Below are positions 42,202 to 50,339 of a stretch of DNA of 64,000 nucleotides, in pieces. Source of the stretch: Bradyrhizobium sp. NDS-1 (GTDB lineage Bacteria; Pseudomonadota; Alphaproteobacteria; Rhizobiales; Xanthobacteraceae); contig NZ_CP136628.1 of NCBI RefSeq assembly GCF_032918005.1, positions 5,875,501 through 5,939,500 of the forward strand, written 5' to 3'. The position numbers and the translations under genes are program-made. Within the stretch, counting starts at the first letter, position 1. Each line of letters starts with the position of its first letter. The notes beneath the pieces were generated by a model. The model was not told the DNA's origin. It worked only from the letters and a program-made list of their open reading frames with translations, and ran no database searches.

Positions 42202-44388
42202 ATGAACAAGCATGTTTCGCCGCGGCTCAACCGCCGCGCCTTCGTCATCGGCACGGCCGCAGTCGGCGCCGGCCTGGCCATCGGCCTCGACATTCCCTTC
42301 GGCGGCCCCGCCGTGGTCCGCGCCGCCGACGGCTCGCCCGAGATCGGGGCCTGGGTCGTGGTCAGGCCCGATGACACCGTCGTGATTCGCATCGCCCGCT
42401 CCGAAATGGGCCAGGGCTCACTGACAGGCCTCGCCCAACTCGTCGCCGAGGAACTCGAATGCGACTGGACCAAGGTCACGACTGAATATCCGACGCCCGG
42501 CCAGAGCGTCGCGCGCAAGCGCGTTTGGGGCGATTTCTCGACCGGCGGCAGCCGTGGCATCCGCTCCTCGCAGGACTATGTCCGCAAGGGTGGCGCCACC
42601 GCGCGCGTGATGCTGATCCAGGCCGCCGCCGACGCATGGAAGGTGCCGGTCTCCGAATGCAAGGCTGCCAACAGCGTCATCACCCATACGCCATCGGGCA
42701 GGACCACGACTTACGGCAAGGTCGCCGAGGCTGCGGCGAAGCTGACGCCGCCGGCCGAGGTCAAGCTGAAGGATCCGAAGGACTGGCAGCTGATCGGCAA
42801 GGGCGTGAAGCGGCTCGACACCGTCGACAAGACCACCGGCGCCATGATCTACGGCGCCGACGTCAAGCTACCGGGCATGCTGAATGCCGCGATCAAGGAC
42901 TGCCCCGTCTTCGGCGGCAAGCTGAAGAGCTTCGACGAAGCCAAGATCGCAAGCATGAAAGGCGTCAAGAAGGTCGTCAAGGTCGGCGATACCGCCGTCG
43001 CGGTCGTTGCCGACACCTGGTGGCACGCCAAGACCGCGTTGGAGGCGCTGCCGATCGTCTGGGACGAAGGCGACAACGCCAAGGTTTCCAGCGAGTCGAT
43101 TGCGAAGTGGCTGGCCGAAGGCCTCGATGACAAGCAGCCGGCCTATGTCGGCAACAAGAACGGTGATGCCAAGGCGGCAATTGCCGGTGCCGCCAAGAAG
43201 GTCGAGGCCGTCTATTCCTATCCCTACCAGAACCACGCCACCATGGAGCCGATGAACGCCACCGCGCTCTACACCGCGGACAGATGCGAGGTCTGGTGCG
43301 GCACGCAGAATGGTGAGGCGGCGTTTGCCGCGGTGCTGGAGGCATCCGGCCTGCCGGCTGAGAAGTGCGACGTGCACAAGGTGATGCTCGGCGGCGGCTT
43401 CGGCCGGCGCGGCCAGACCGACTATGTCCGTCAGGCGGTCCTGATCGCCAAAGAGATGCCGGGCACGCCGGTCAAGCTGTTGTGGTCGCGCGAAGAGGAT
43501 ATGGCGCATGGCCGTTATCACCCGATCACCCAGTGCAAGATGACCGGCGCGTTCGACGCCAACAACAACCTGGTCGCGCTGCACTACCGGCTGTCCGGGC
43601 AGTCCATCCTGTTCTCGCTTCGCCCCGAAGCGTTGCAGAACGGCATGGATCCGGCGGCGTTCCAGGGCGTCGCCCAATCCGGCGAGGCCGCGTTCGGCTA
43701 TTCGGTGCCGAACCTGTTAGTCGAGCACGCGATGCGCAACCCGCACGTTCCTCCGGGCTTCTGGCGCGGCGTCAACGTCAATCACAACGCGATCTACATG
43801 GAATGCTTCATGGACGAGCTGGCCCAGGCCGCAGGCCAGGACCCGCTCGAATTCCGCCGCAAGCTGATGGGCAATCATCCCAAGCATCTGGCGGTGCTCA
43901 ATGCGGTCGCCGAGAAGATCGGCTGGACCACGCCAGCACCGCAGGGCATCTACCGTGGCATTGCCCAGGTCATGGGCTATGGCAGTTATGTCGCCGGCGC
44001 CGCCGAAATCTCAGTGACGGACGGCAGCAAGATCAAGGTGCATCGCATCGTCGCCTCCACCGACCCCGGCTACATCGTCAATCCGGCGCAGGTCGAGCGG
44101 CAGATCGCGGGCTCCTTCGTCTATGGCCTCTCTGCGCTGTTCTATGGCGGCTGCACCGTCAAGGACGGCAAGATCGAGCAGACCAACTTCGACACCTACA
44201 ACTCGATGCGCATCAACGAGATGCCGAAGGTGGAATCGGTGATGGTGCCGAGCGGCGGGTTCTGGGGCGGCGTCGGCGAGCCGACCATCGGCGTTGCCGC
44301 GCCGGCCGTGCTCAACGCCTACTTCGCCGCGACCGGCAAGCGCGTCCGTTCGGTGCCGCTGCGCGACCAGAACATCACCTTTGCGTAA
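42202..44388 (+). CDS. Molybdenum hydroxylase large subunit (Tat-exported)
   Basis: A 728-residue molybdopterin-binding subunit of the isoquinoline 1-oxidoreductase beta type. A twin-arginine signal NRRAFVIGTAAVGAG starts the protein, so it works in the periplasm. Molybdopterin-binding segments include GGGFGRRG and, near the C-terminus, GGFWGGVGEPTIGVAAP carrying the conserved active-site Glu. It would hydroxylate an N-heterocycle or oxidise an aldehyde; the substrate is not evident. GGAAA lies nine bases before the ATG. No cytochrome c subunit is adjacent. A strong terminator follows directly. Confidence 0.92.
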   Translation: MNKHVSPRLNRRAFVIGTAAVGAGLAIGLDIPFGGPAVVRAADGSPEIGAWVVVRPDDTVVIRIARSEMGQGSLTGLAQLVAEELECDWTKVTTEYPTPGQSVARKRVWGDFSTGGSRGIRSSQDYVRKGGATARVMLIQAAADAWKVPVSECKAANSVITHTPSGRTTTYGKVAEAAAKLTPPAEVKLKDPKDWQLIGKGVKRLDTVDKTTGAMIYGADVKLPGMLNAAIKDCPVFGGKLKSFDEAKIASMKGVKKVVKVGDTAVAVVADTWWHAKTALEALPIVWDEGDNAKVSSESIAKWLAEGLDDKQPAYVGNKNGDAKAAIAGAAKKVEAVYSYPYQNHATMEPMNATALYTADRCEVWCGTQNGEAAFAAVLEASGLPAEKCDVHKVMLGGGFGRRGQTDYVRQAVLIAKEMPGTPVKLLWSREEDMAHGRYHPITQCKMTGAFDANNNLVALHYRLSGQSILFSLRPEALQNGMDPAAFQGVAQSGEAAFGYSVPNLLVEHAMRNPHVPPGFWRGVNVNHNAIYMECFMDELAQAAGQDPLEFRRKLMGNHPKHLAVLNAVAEKIGWTTPAPQGIYRGIAQVMGYGSYVAGAAEISVTDGSKIKVHRIVASTDPGYIVNPAQVERQIAGSFVYGLSALFYGGCTVKDGKIEQTNFDTYNSMRINEMPKVESVMVPSGGFWGGVGEPTIGVAAPAVLNAYFAATGKRVRSVPLRDQNITFA

Positions 44389-44394
44389 ATGAGC

Positions 44395-44429
44395 GCTGCG
44401 GCTGCCAAGACGGCAGCCGCAGCATTTTT
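44395..44429 (+). terminator. Rho-independent terminator after the Mo-hydroxylase genes
   Basis: GCTGCGGCTGCC and GGCAGCCGCAGC form a perfect 12-bp stem with loop AAGAC, followed by TTTTT. It begins six bases after the large-subunit stop and lies upstream of the flavoprotein start, so the two gene groups are separately transcribed, or partly attenuated. Confidence 0.9.
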
Positions 44430-44442
44430 CCGGACAAGACTC

Positions 44443-45714
44443 ATGAATGTGCCGGTGACACGACGGAATGCCGTCCTCGGCATTACCGGCGCGGCCACAT
44501 CGCTCGTCGTACCGTCGTTCCTGCACGCGCAATCGGCGGGCCGCATCGTCGTGGTCGGCGGCGGCTTCGGCGGCGCCGCCTGCGCACGGGCGCTCAAACG
44601 CGCCGATGCGAGATTGCAGATCACGTTGATAGAGCCGAACAAGACCTTCATCTCCTGCCCGCTCAGCAACGCCGTGATTGCAGGCCTGCGGGAGATGGAG
44701 GCGCAGCATTTCGGCTATGACAAGCTTGCCGCCGACGGAATCGCCGTCGTCGCACAGGCTGCAACGGGCATCGACACGCAAAAGCGTAGCGTGACGACGG
44801 CCGATGGATCTGCGTTTGGCTATGACCGTCTCGTGCTATCGCCCGGCATCGACTTCCATCTCGAAGCCCTACCCGGCTATGACGACGCCGCATCGGAAAG
44901 GATGCCGCACGCCTGGAAGGCCGGCGCACAGACCCTTTTGCTGCGCAGGCAATTGGAGGCGATGGCCGACGGCGGCACGGTCGCCATTGCAATCCCGGCC
45001 AATCCCTCGCGCTGCCCGCCTGCGCCTTACGAACGCGCCAGCCTGATCGCGCATTACCTGAAGACGAACAAGCCGCGCTCGAAAGTGCTGATCCTCGACG
45101 CCAAGGACAGTTTCTCCCAGCAGCGGCTGTTCGAAACGGCCTGGAAGGAGCTTTATGGCGACATGATCGAGCGCATTGCGCTGTCGCAAGGCGGCCGCAT
45201 GACTTCGGTTGATCCGGCGACCATGACCATCGTCACCGAGTTCGGCAACTACACGCCCGACGTCGCCAATGTCATCCCGCCGCAACGTGCGGGACGCATC
45301 GCCGAGATCGCGGGTGCTACGGATGCGACCGGCTGGTGCCCGATCGATCCCGTGTCCTTTGAATCAAAGCTCGCCCGGAACGTCCACATCGTCGGCGATG
45401 CATGCCTCGGCGGTGGCATTCCCAAATCGGCGTCGGCCGCAAGCGGACAAGGCAAGGCCTGCGCCGCCGCGATCGTCGCTTTGCTCGCGGGCCGAGCGCC
45501 GGAGGCACCACGGCTCACGGGCGTCTGCTACAACACCGTCGCCCCCGGTTACGGTTTTTCACTCGCCGGCAACTACCAGCCAAAGGGCGACATCTTCGCC
45601 GAGGTCGAGGGCGGCGCGACCAGCCCGGTCGATGCACCGCGCGAACTGCGGGCACGCGAGGCCGCGGAGACGGAGCGCTGGTTCGAAACCATCACGGCGG
45701 ACACCTTTGGCTAG
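44443..45714 (+). CDS. fccB: Sulfide dehydrogenase-type flavoprotein (FccB/SoxF-like)
   Basis: A 423-residue FAD protein of the flavocytochrome c sulfide dehydrogenase family. A twin-arginine signal VTRRNAVLGITGAA leads to the periplasm; FAD motif VVVGGGFGGAACARAL follows. Two cysteines in the expected disulfide positions are Cys191 (SRCPPAPYERA) and Cys299 (TGWCPIDP), then HIVGDA and the C-terminal FCSD flavin-binding segment. The first in-frame ATG (44389) lies inside the terminator, so the one at 44443 is used, though it has no strong ribosome-binding site. First gene of the Sox-like cluster; a cytochrome partner (FccA) is not adjacent but SoxX/SoxA are. Confidence 0.88.
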   Translation: MNVPVTRRNAVLGITGAATSLVVPSFLHAQSAGRIVVVGGGFGGAACARALKRADARLQITLIEPNKTFISCPLSNAVIAGLREMEAQHFGYDKLAADGIAVVAQAATGIDTQKRSVTTADGSAFGYDRLVLSPGIDFHLEALPGYDDAASERMPHAWKAGAQTLLLRRQLEAMADGGTVAIAIPANPSRCPPAPYERASLIAHYLKTNKPRSKVLILDAKDSFSQQRLFETAWKELYGDMIERIALSQGGRMTSVDPATMTIVTEFGNYTPDVANVIPPQRAGRIAEIAGATDATGWCPIDPVSFESKLARNVHIVGDACLGGGIPKSASAASGQGKACAAAIVALLAGRAPEAPRLTGVCYNTVAPGYGFSLAGNYQPKGDIFAEVEGGATSPVDAPRELRAREAAETERWFETITADTFG

Positions 45715-45718
45715 AGCA

Positions 45719-46345
45719 ATGATGGGATCAGGCTGTCGCCATGCACGCAGTGCGCTCCCTTCCCCGCCTGCGGGGGAGGGTTTGGAAGAGGGTGTCACCA
45801 CTCGCGAGAACCTCCCAGAGCAAAGAGCCCTCACCCGCGTCTTCGGCGCGGCCTCTCCCGCAAGCGGGAGAGGTAAGAGGAGCCCGCGGCTCGATCTCTC
45901 GTCTCACGCCCCTGTCGCTGCGCTGTTGGCCCTCAGTCTTGCACTTGCCACGAGCGCCACGGCGGACACGCTCGCGCCCTACAAAATCGTCGGCGACGGC
46001 ATTCCGGCCTCGCTCACCGGCTCGCCCGGTGATGCCGCCCGCGGGCGCGCACTGGTACTCGCGCGCACGACGACCTGCATCCTCTGTCATTCCGGACCGT
46101 TTCCGGAGACGCGGTTCCAGGGAGACCTCGCGCCCGACCTCGCCGGCGCCGGGAACCGATGGACAGTGAGCCAGTTGCGGCTTCGACTGGTCGATGCGTC
46201 GCGTTTCAACGCACAGACCATCATGCCGTCCTATTATCGCAACGACGGCCTCGCGCGAGTCGGACGAAATTTCGCCGGCAAGCCGATCTTGTCGGCCACG
46301 GAGATCGAGGACATCGTGGCTTTTCTTGCAACGCTTCGGGACTAA
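45719..46345 (+). CDS. soxX: Sulfur-oxidation cytochrome SoxX (N-terminus uncertain)
   Basis: A monoheme c-type cytochrome, partner of SoxA. The heme site is CILCH in TTCILCHSGPFPETRFQG, and the distal Met lies in IMPSYYR; both are typical of SoxX. The secretory signal (APVAALLALSLALATSATADT) starts only at about codon 60. Codons ~13-50 before it are a translated copy of repeat A4, and no ATG, GTG or TTG with a ribosome-binding site lies between the repeat and the signal. The coordinates use the first in-frame ATG; the true start is unclear. Three bases separate it from soxY. Confidence 0.82.
   Translation: MMGSGCRHARSALPSPPAGEGLEEGVTTRENLPEQRALTRVFGAASPASGRGKRSPRLDLSSHAPVAALLALSLALATSATADTLAPYKIVGDGIPASLTGSPGDAARGRALVLARTTTCILCHSGPFPETRFQGDLAPDLAGAGNRWTVSQLRLRLVDASRFNAQTIMPSYYRNDGLARVGRNFAGKPILSATEIEDIVAFLATLRD
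45758..45873. repeat. Palindromic repeat, diverged family A copy 4, within soxX 5' frame
   Basis: TTCCCCGCCTGCGGGGGAGG at the left and CCTCTCCCGCAAGCGGGAGA at the right; ~116 bp. It belongs to the same general class as copies 1-3 but differs in core sequence (GTTTGGAAGAGGGTGTCACC in place of the GGCGCGAAGCGCC module). It fills the space between fccB and the signal-peptide part of soxX. Confidence 0.75.
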
Positions 46346-46348
46346 TTC

Positions 46349-46816
46349 ATGCCAACCACGCGACGACAATTCCTGAACCTCGCCGGAGGCGTGACGGTCG
46401 CCGGGACCATCCCGATCGCGACGCTGCGACCGCTCGACGCCACGCCGGCCATGCTCACCACCGCGATCCGCAATGTCGTCGGCGAAGCGCAATTGCGCAC
46501 CGGCAAGGTCAAGCTCGACATTCCGCCGCTGGTCGAAAACGGCAACACCGTGCCGATGACGGTCAGCGTCGCAAGCCCCATGACCGCGGATGACCACGTC
46601 AAGAGCATCCACGTTTTCAACGAGAAGAACCCGCAGCCGAACATCGGCAATTTCTATTTCGGTCCCTTCGCCGGCCGTCCCCAGGTCTCGACCCGAATCC
46701 GGCTCGCCGACACCCAGAAGGTGGTCGCGATCGCCCGCCTCTCCGACGACACTTTCTGGCAGGTTGCCGCAGAGGTCGTCGTGACGCTGGCCGCCTGCAC
46801 CGAGGAGATGAACTGA
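46349..46816 (+). CDS. SoxY-related carrier protein lacking the GGCGG arm
   Basis: A 155-residue protein with a twin-arginine signal (TTRRQFLNLAGG) and the SoxY immunoglobulin-like fold (about residues 40-150). In classical SoxY a C-terminal GGCGG arm carries the substrate-bearing Cys; here the arm reads TLAAC-TEEMN, with Cys150 preceded by AA and followed by five residues. Such AAC-ending SoxY relatives have been recognised as a separate subfamily. The substrate carried is unknown. soxZ overlaps its stop by one base (TGATG). Confidence 0.85.
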   Translation: MPTTRRQFLNLAGGVTVAGTIPIATLRPLDATPAMLTTAIRNVVGEAQLRTGKVKLDIPPLVENGNTVPMTVSVASPMTADDHVKSIHVFNEKNPQPNIGNFYFGPFAGRPQVSTRIRLADTQKVVAIARLSDDTFWQVAAEVVVTLAACTEEMN

Positions 46817-47133
46817 TGCCCGCGCTCATCAACGTTCCCGCAAAGGCCAAACGCGGCGACGTCATCGAGATCCGCACGCTGACCTCGCACATCATGGAAA
46901 CCGGCTTCCGCCACACGGTGGACGGCAAGCTCGTGCCGCGCGACATCATCACGAGCTTTACCTGCCGCTACAACGGCGCCGAGGTTTTTCGCGCCGATCT
47001 GTTTCCGGCGATCGCGGCCAATCCTTATTTGTCGTTCTTCACGACCGCCAGGGAGAGCGGCAAGTTCGAATTCGAATGGATCGGCGACAACGGCTTTTCG
47101 TCCACCGCGTCGGCATCGATCATTGTCGAATGA
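46816..47133 (+). CDS. soxZ: SoxZ, sulfur carrier partner
   Basis: A 105-residue all-beta protein of the SoxZ family that forms the SoxYZ heterodimer. Family segments: PAKAKRGDVIEIRTLTSHIMETG, AEVFRADLFPAIAANPYLSFF and FEWIGDNG. It has no signal peptide and would be co-exported with the Tat-targeted SoxY-type subunit, as is usual. Start shared with the SoxY stop; stop overlapped by soxA (ATGA). Confidence 0.92.
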   Translation: MPALINVPAKAKRGDVIEIRTLTSHIMETGFRHTVDGKLVPRDIITSFTCRYNGAEVFRADLFPAIAANPYLSFFTTARESGKFEFEWIGDNGFSSTASASIIVE

Positions 47134-47909
47134 GCGGTTGGCGCGCGATAGCAGCGGCAGCATTGTTCTCCGCGGCGCCTGGCCTGCTCGCCGGTGAACT
47201 CCCGCCCGAGGCGCGCCGGTCCGGTTATTCGTTCATGGGGCCGGAGACGCGCGCCATGCAGGATGACGACACGGCCAATCCGGGTATGCTGTTCGTGCTC
47301 GACGGCGAGGCGCTGTGGGGAAAGAAGACCGGCAATGCCGAGAAGGCCTGCGCAGATTGCCATGGCGATGCGCGCAGCAGCATGAAGGGCGTCGCCGCGC
47401 GCTACCCCGCCATCGACAAGGCGCTGGCGCGCCCGGTCACGCTCGACCAGCGCGTCAATCTGTGCCGCACCAATCACCAGCAGGCTACACCTCTGCCTTA
47501 CGAAAGCCGCGACCTCCTGGCGCTGTCCGCTTTCGTCGCCCATCAATCGCGCGGCGCTCCGATCACCGCCGGCGATGATCCGGACCTCAAGCCCTACGTG
47601 GACCAGGGCCGTGACCTCTTCATGCAGCGCGAGGGACAGCTCAACCTCGCCTGCACCAATTGCCACGACGACAATTTCGACAAGCGCCTCGCGGGCGCGC
47701 CGATCACGCAAGGACAGCCGACCGGCTATCCGATTTACCGGCTGGAATGGCAGACGCTGGGATCGCTGGAGCGGCGCTTACGCAGTTGCATGAGCGGCGT
47801 GCGCGCCCAGGCCTATGATTACGGCTCGCCCGAGCTGGTTGCGCTCGAGCTCTATCTGATGTCGCGGGCGCATGGCCTGCCGATGGAGACGCCGGCGGTG
47901 CGGCCCTGA
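47130..47909 (+). CDS. soxA: Sulfur-oxidation diheme cytochrome SoxA
   Basis: A 259-residue diheme cytochrome c that with SoxX oxidatively attaches a sulfur compound to the SoxY-type carrier. Signal peptide at residues 1-22. Heme sites: CADCH (74-78) and CTNCH (175-179). The active-site/heme-ligand cysteine is Cys220 in RLRSCMSG, as in canonical SoxA. The ATG at 47130 overlaps the soxZ stop by four bases; the frame extends 18 codons further back inside soxZ. Followed by a stem-loop. Confidence 0.92.
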   Translation: MSGWRAIAAAALFSAAPGLLAGELPPEARRSGYSFMGPETRAMQDDDTANPGMLFVLDGEALWGKKTGNAEKACADCHGDARSSMKGVAARYPAIDKALARPVTLDQRVNLCRTNHQQATPLPYESRDLLALSAFVAHQSRGAPITAGDDPDLKPYVDQGRDLFMQREGQLNLACTNCHDDNFDKRLAGAPITQGQPTGYPIYRLEWQTLGSLERRLRSCMSGVRAQAYDYGSPELVALELYLMSRAHGLPMETPAVRP

Positions 47910-47913
47910 ACGA

Positions 47914-47939
47914 GAACGGCTGGGATCACCCAGCCGTTC
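47914..47939. terminator. Hairpin between soxA and the NCS2 permease
   Basis: GAACGGCTGGG and CCCAGCCGTTC form a perfect 11-bp stem with loop ATCA, between convergent soxA and the permease gene. No clear T tract; possibly a bidirectional terminator. Confidence 0.55.
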
Positions 47940-47962
47940 CGCAAGGAGCTTGACCTCGTTGA

Positions 47963-49630
47963 CTACTCCGCCGGCGCGGCCGACATCTCCGTATGCGCGG
48001 CATAGTGTTCGCTGGCGCCGAGCTTGCTGGCCGCGAAAAGTCCGGCAGCCATCACGGCATAGGCCAGCGCGACAGCGGGCGTCACGCCAAATCCGCCGCC
48101 GATGCCGACGGCCTCGCCGTGCATGAAGCCGAAATAGGTCAGGACCGCACCGACCAACGCGAAGGCCGATGCCTTCTCGAAGTCACGCTCGATGATGAAG
48201 ACACCGATCGCTCCCAGGATGAGGCCACCGAGGATGGAGCCGCCGCCCATCACCTCCAACCCGTGGTAGAACACACCCTGCTGCGGCAGCGCCGCGATCG
48301 CGGCGGCCTTGACCGCGTCCGCCTTGTCGGCAGCGAGCCCGCCGACAGTTGTCGCCGCCATCATGGTCGAGCCCAGCATGGTGTCGATCTGCAGCTTGGC
48401 CCAGGCGGCGAGATGCGGCGTCAGCGCCAGCACAACCGCGGGCGCGTGCTTGACCGGCGTGGTCTGGAACGCCTGCGCGCCGATCAGCATGCCGATATAG
48501 AGCAGGATCGGCGAAATCGCGACGACAGGCACCAGCGCCAGCAGCACCGAGATGATGCCGAACCAGGACAGCAGGACGACCATGACCCCGGTCGCGGCCG
48601 AATAGCCGATCCGGCCGCCCATGGCCTTCCAGCCGGGATGGCCGATATAAACCGCGTTGATGAAGGGATTGCCCATCAGGCAGCCGATCAGGCTGACGAC
48701 ACCGTCGGCCGTGAGCACCCGCGTGGTCGGATATTCGTCGCCGGCGGCTTCCGCGCTCTCGACATTGTCCATGGCCTCGACGAGGTCGTAGATGCCGAAC
48801 GGAATGGCGGTGACGAGAATGATGCCGAGGAATTCGAAGCCGGAGAAGACGTAGCCCAAGGCGGGAATCGGCACCGAGAAGCCGAAGTTTGCGAAGGCGT
48901 CACCAACGCCCTTGATGCTCAGCCCGCCGAGACCGAGGCCGAACAGGTTCGAGCCCCAGGCGATGACCATGCCGACGGCGATCGCAACGAGGCCGGCCGG
49001 AATGCCGCGCCAATACTTCACGCCACCGAACCAGCTCACCAGGATAATGGCGAAGCAGACGAGACCGATCTGCGGCGTCATGTACATCTCCAGCGCCGGC
49101 CGCATCGAGATGAAGGTGACGGAGACGCCGGCGAGCGTGCCGAGCAGCGCCGCCCGCGGCGTGATCTTGCGGATGAACGGCGCGATGAAGCCGCCGATCA
49201 TGAGAATGAAGCTCTGGAAGAACACCCAGACCAAGCCGGCCGACCAACCCTTGAGGGGGTCACCGGTCTTGATCGTGATCGGCAGCATGATCACGAAGGT
49301 GACGATGAACATGTGCGGCACGCTGACGCCTGACGGCAACGCGCAGACGTCGCTGCGGCCGGTCTTCTGCGCCAGACGATAGGCGAGGTACGCATAGTAG
49401 AAGGTGGAGAGACACATCATCAGCCCAAGCGCGGGCAGGATGCGACCGAACACAAGGCTGTCCGGCATCTTCAAGACGAAGCGCAGCAAGCCCGTGAGCA
49501 CCAGCATGTTGACGAGGATGTTGGTGCCGAAGCCGAAAAACGCATTCCAGTCGCCCGAGGTCCATAGTGCCGGCTTGAACCCGGACCGATCGATTTCAGA
49601 TTTGCCGGCCATCCCCGTCAATGCGCTCAT
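47963..49630 (-). CDS. NCS2-family permease
   Basis: A 555-residue transporter with about thirteen helices, of the NCS2 (xanthine/uracil) permease superfamily. Segments such as GFGTNILVNMLVLTGLLRF, SVPHMFIVTFVIMLPI and GCLMGNPFINAVYIGHP are visible. The start has GGGGCA upstream and lies ten bases after the cysteine-hydrolase gene, so the two are an operon. Import of a nitrogen-rich compound handled by that hydrolase is the obvious inference. Convergent with soxA. Confidence 0.75.
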   Translation of the reverse strand: MSALTGMAGKSEIDRSGFKPALWTSGDWNAFFGFGTNILVNMLVLTGLLRFVLKMPDSLVFGRILPALGLMMCLSTFYYAYLAYRLAQKTGRSDVCALPSGVSVPHMFIVTFVIMLPITIKTGDPLKGWSAGLVWVFFQSFILMIGGFIAPFIRKITPRAALLGTLAGVSVTFISMRPALEMYMTPQIGLVCFAIILVSWFGGVKYWRGIPAGLVAIAVGMVIAWGSNLFGLGLGGLSIKGVGDAFANFGFSVPIPALGYVFSGFEFLGIILVTAIPFGIYDLVEAMDNVESAEAAGDEYPTTRVLTADGVVSLIGCLMGNPFINAVYIGHPGWKAMGGRIGYSAATGVMVVLLSWFGIISVLLALVPVVAISPILLYIGMLIGAQAFQTTPVKHAPAVVLALTPHLAAWAKLQIDTMLGSTMMAATTVGGLAADKADAVKAAAIAALPQQGVFYHGLEVMGGGSILGGLILGAIGVFIIERDFEKASAFALVGAVLTYFGFMHGEAVGIGGGFGVTPAVALAYAVMAAGLFAASKLGASEHYAAHTEMSAAPAE

Positions 49631-49640
49631 GATACTGCCC

Positions 49641-50339
49641 CTATGTTGTCGAAATCCTCATTGCTTCCAACACTGCGGCGGAGTCCGTAACCCAGCCGAA
49701 GATGCCGCCCTGGGCCTTGATCATCTTCAGGCCCATCTCGTGAAACTCGGGAAAGTAGGACGCGCAACCGTCCGACATGACGACGCAGCGATAGCCGCGG
49801 TCGTTGGCCTCGCGCACCGTGGTGTTGACGCACACTTCGGTGGTGACGCCGCACACCAGCAGGTTCTCGATGCCGTATTTCTCCAGCACGTCAGTTAGCT
49901 CGGTGGCGTAGAACGCGCCCTTGCCGGGCTTGTCGATCACGATTTCGCTGTCGAGCGGATAGAGCTCGGGAATGATGTCGTGACCGGCCTCGCCGCGAAT
50001 GAGAATGCGGCCCATCGGGCCGGGATCGCCGATACGCAAGGACGGCGCGCCGCGCTCGACTTTCGCCGACGGCGCATCGGAGAGATCGGGCAGATGGCCC
50101 TCGCGGGTGTGGATCACCAGCATGCCGGTGTCGCGCGCCGCCTGCAGCACGGCACCGATCGGCTTCACCGCGCGCGCAAGCTGGCTGACATCGTTGCCGA
50201 GAGTCTCGCCGAACCCCCCGGACTCCATGAAGTCGCGCTGCATGTCGATGATCAGGAGCGCGGTGGCGGGCCAGTCGAGCGTGATCGGCTCAGGCTCGGC
50301 GCTGATGACACCCAATGTCGGCTTGCTCGAACTCAGCAT
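49641..50339 (-). CDS. Isochorismatase-like cysteine hydrolase, biuret-hydrolase-like
   Basis: A 232-residue cysteine hydrolase. The triad is visible as Asp in IIDMQRDF, Lys in [11 protein letters not shown] and Cys in [18 protein letters not shown]. The sequence [20 protein letters not shown] followed by PELYPL resembles Rhizobium biuret hydrolase (BiuH) as I recall it, suggesting an amide of the urea/biuret type as substrate. Cytoplasmic. GAGG lies upstream of the ATG. First gene of a two-gene unit with the NCS2 permease. Confidence 0.82.
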   Translation of the reverse strand: MLSSSKPTLGVISAEPEPITLDWPATALLIIDMQRDFMESGGFGETLGNDVSQLARAVKPIGAVLQAARDTGMLVIHTREGHLPDLSDAPSAKVERGAPSLRIGDPGPMGRILIRGEAGHDIIPELYPLDSEIVIDKPGKGAFYATELTDVLEKYGIENLLVCGVTTEVCVNTTVREANDRGYRCVVMSDGCASYFPEFHEMGLKMIKAQGGIFGWVTDSAAVLEAMRISTT

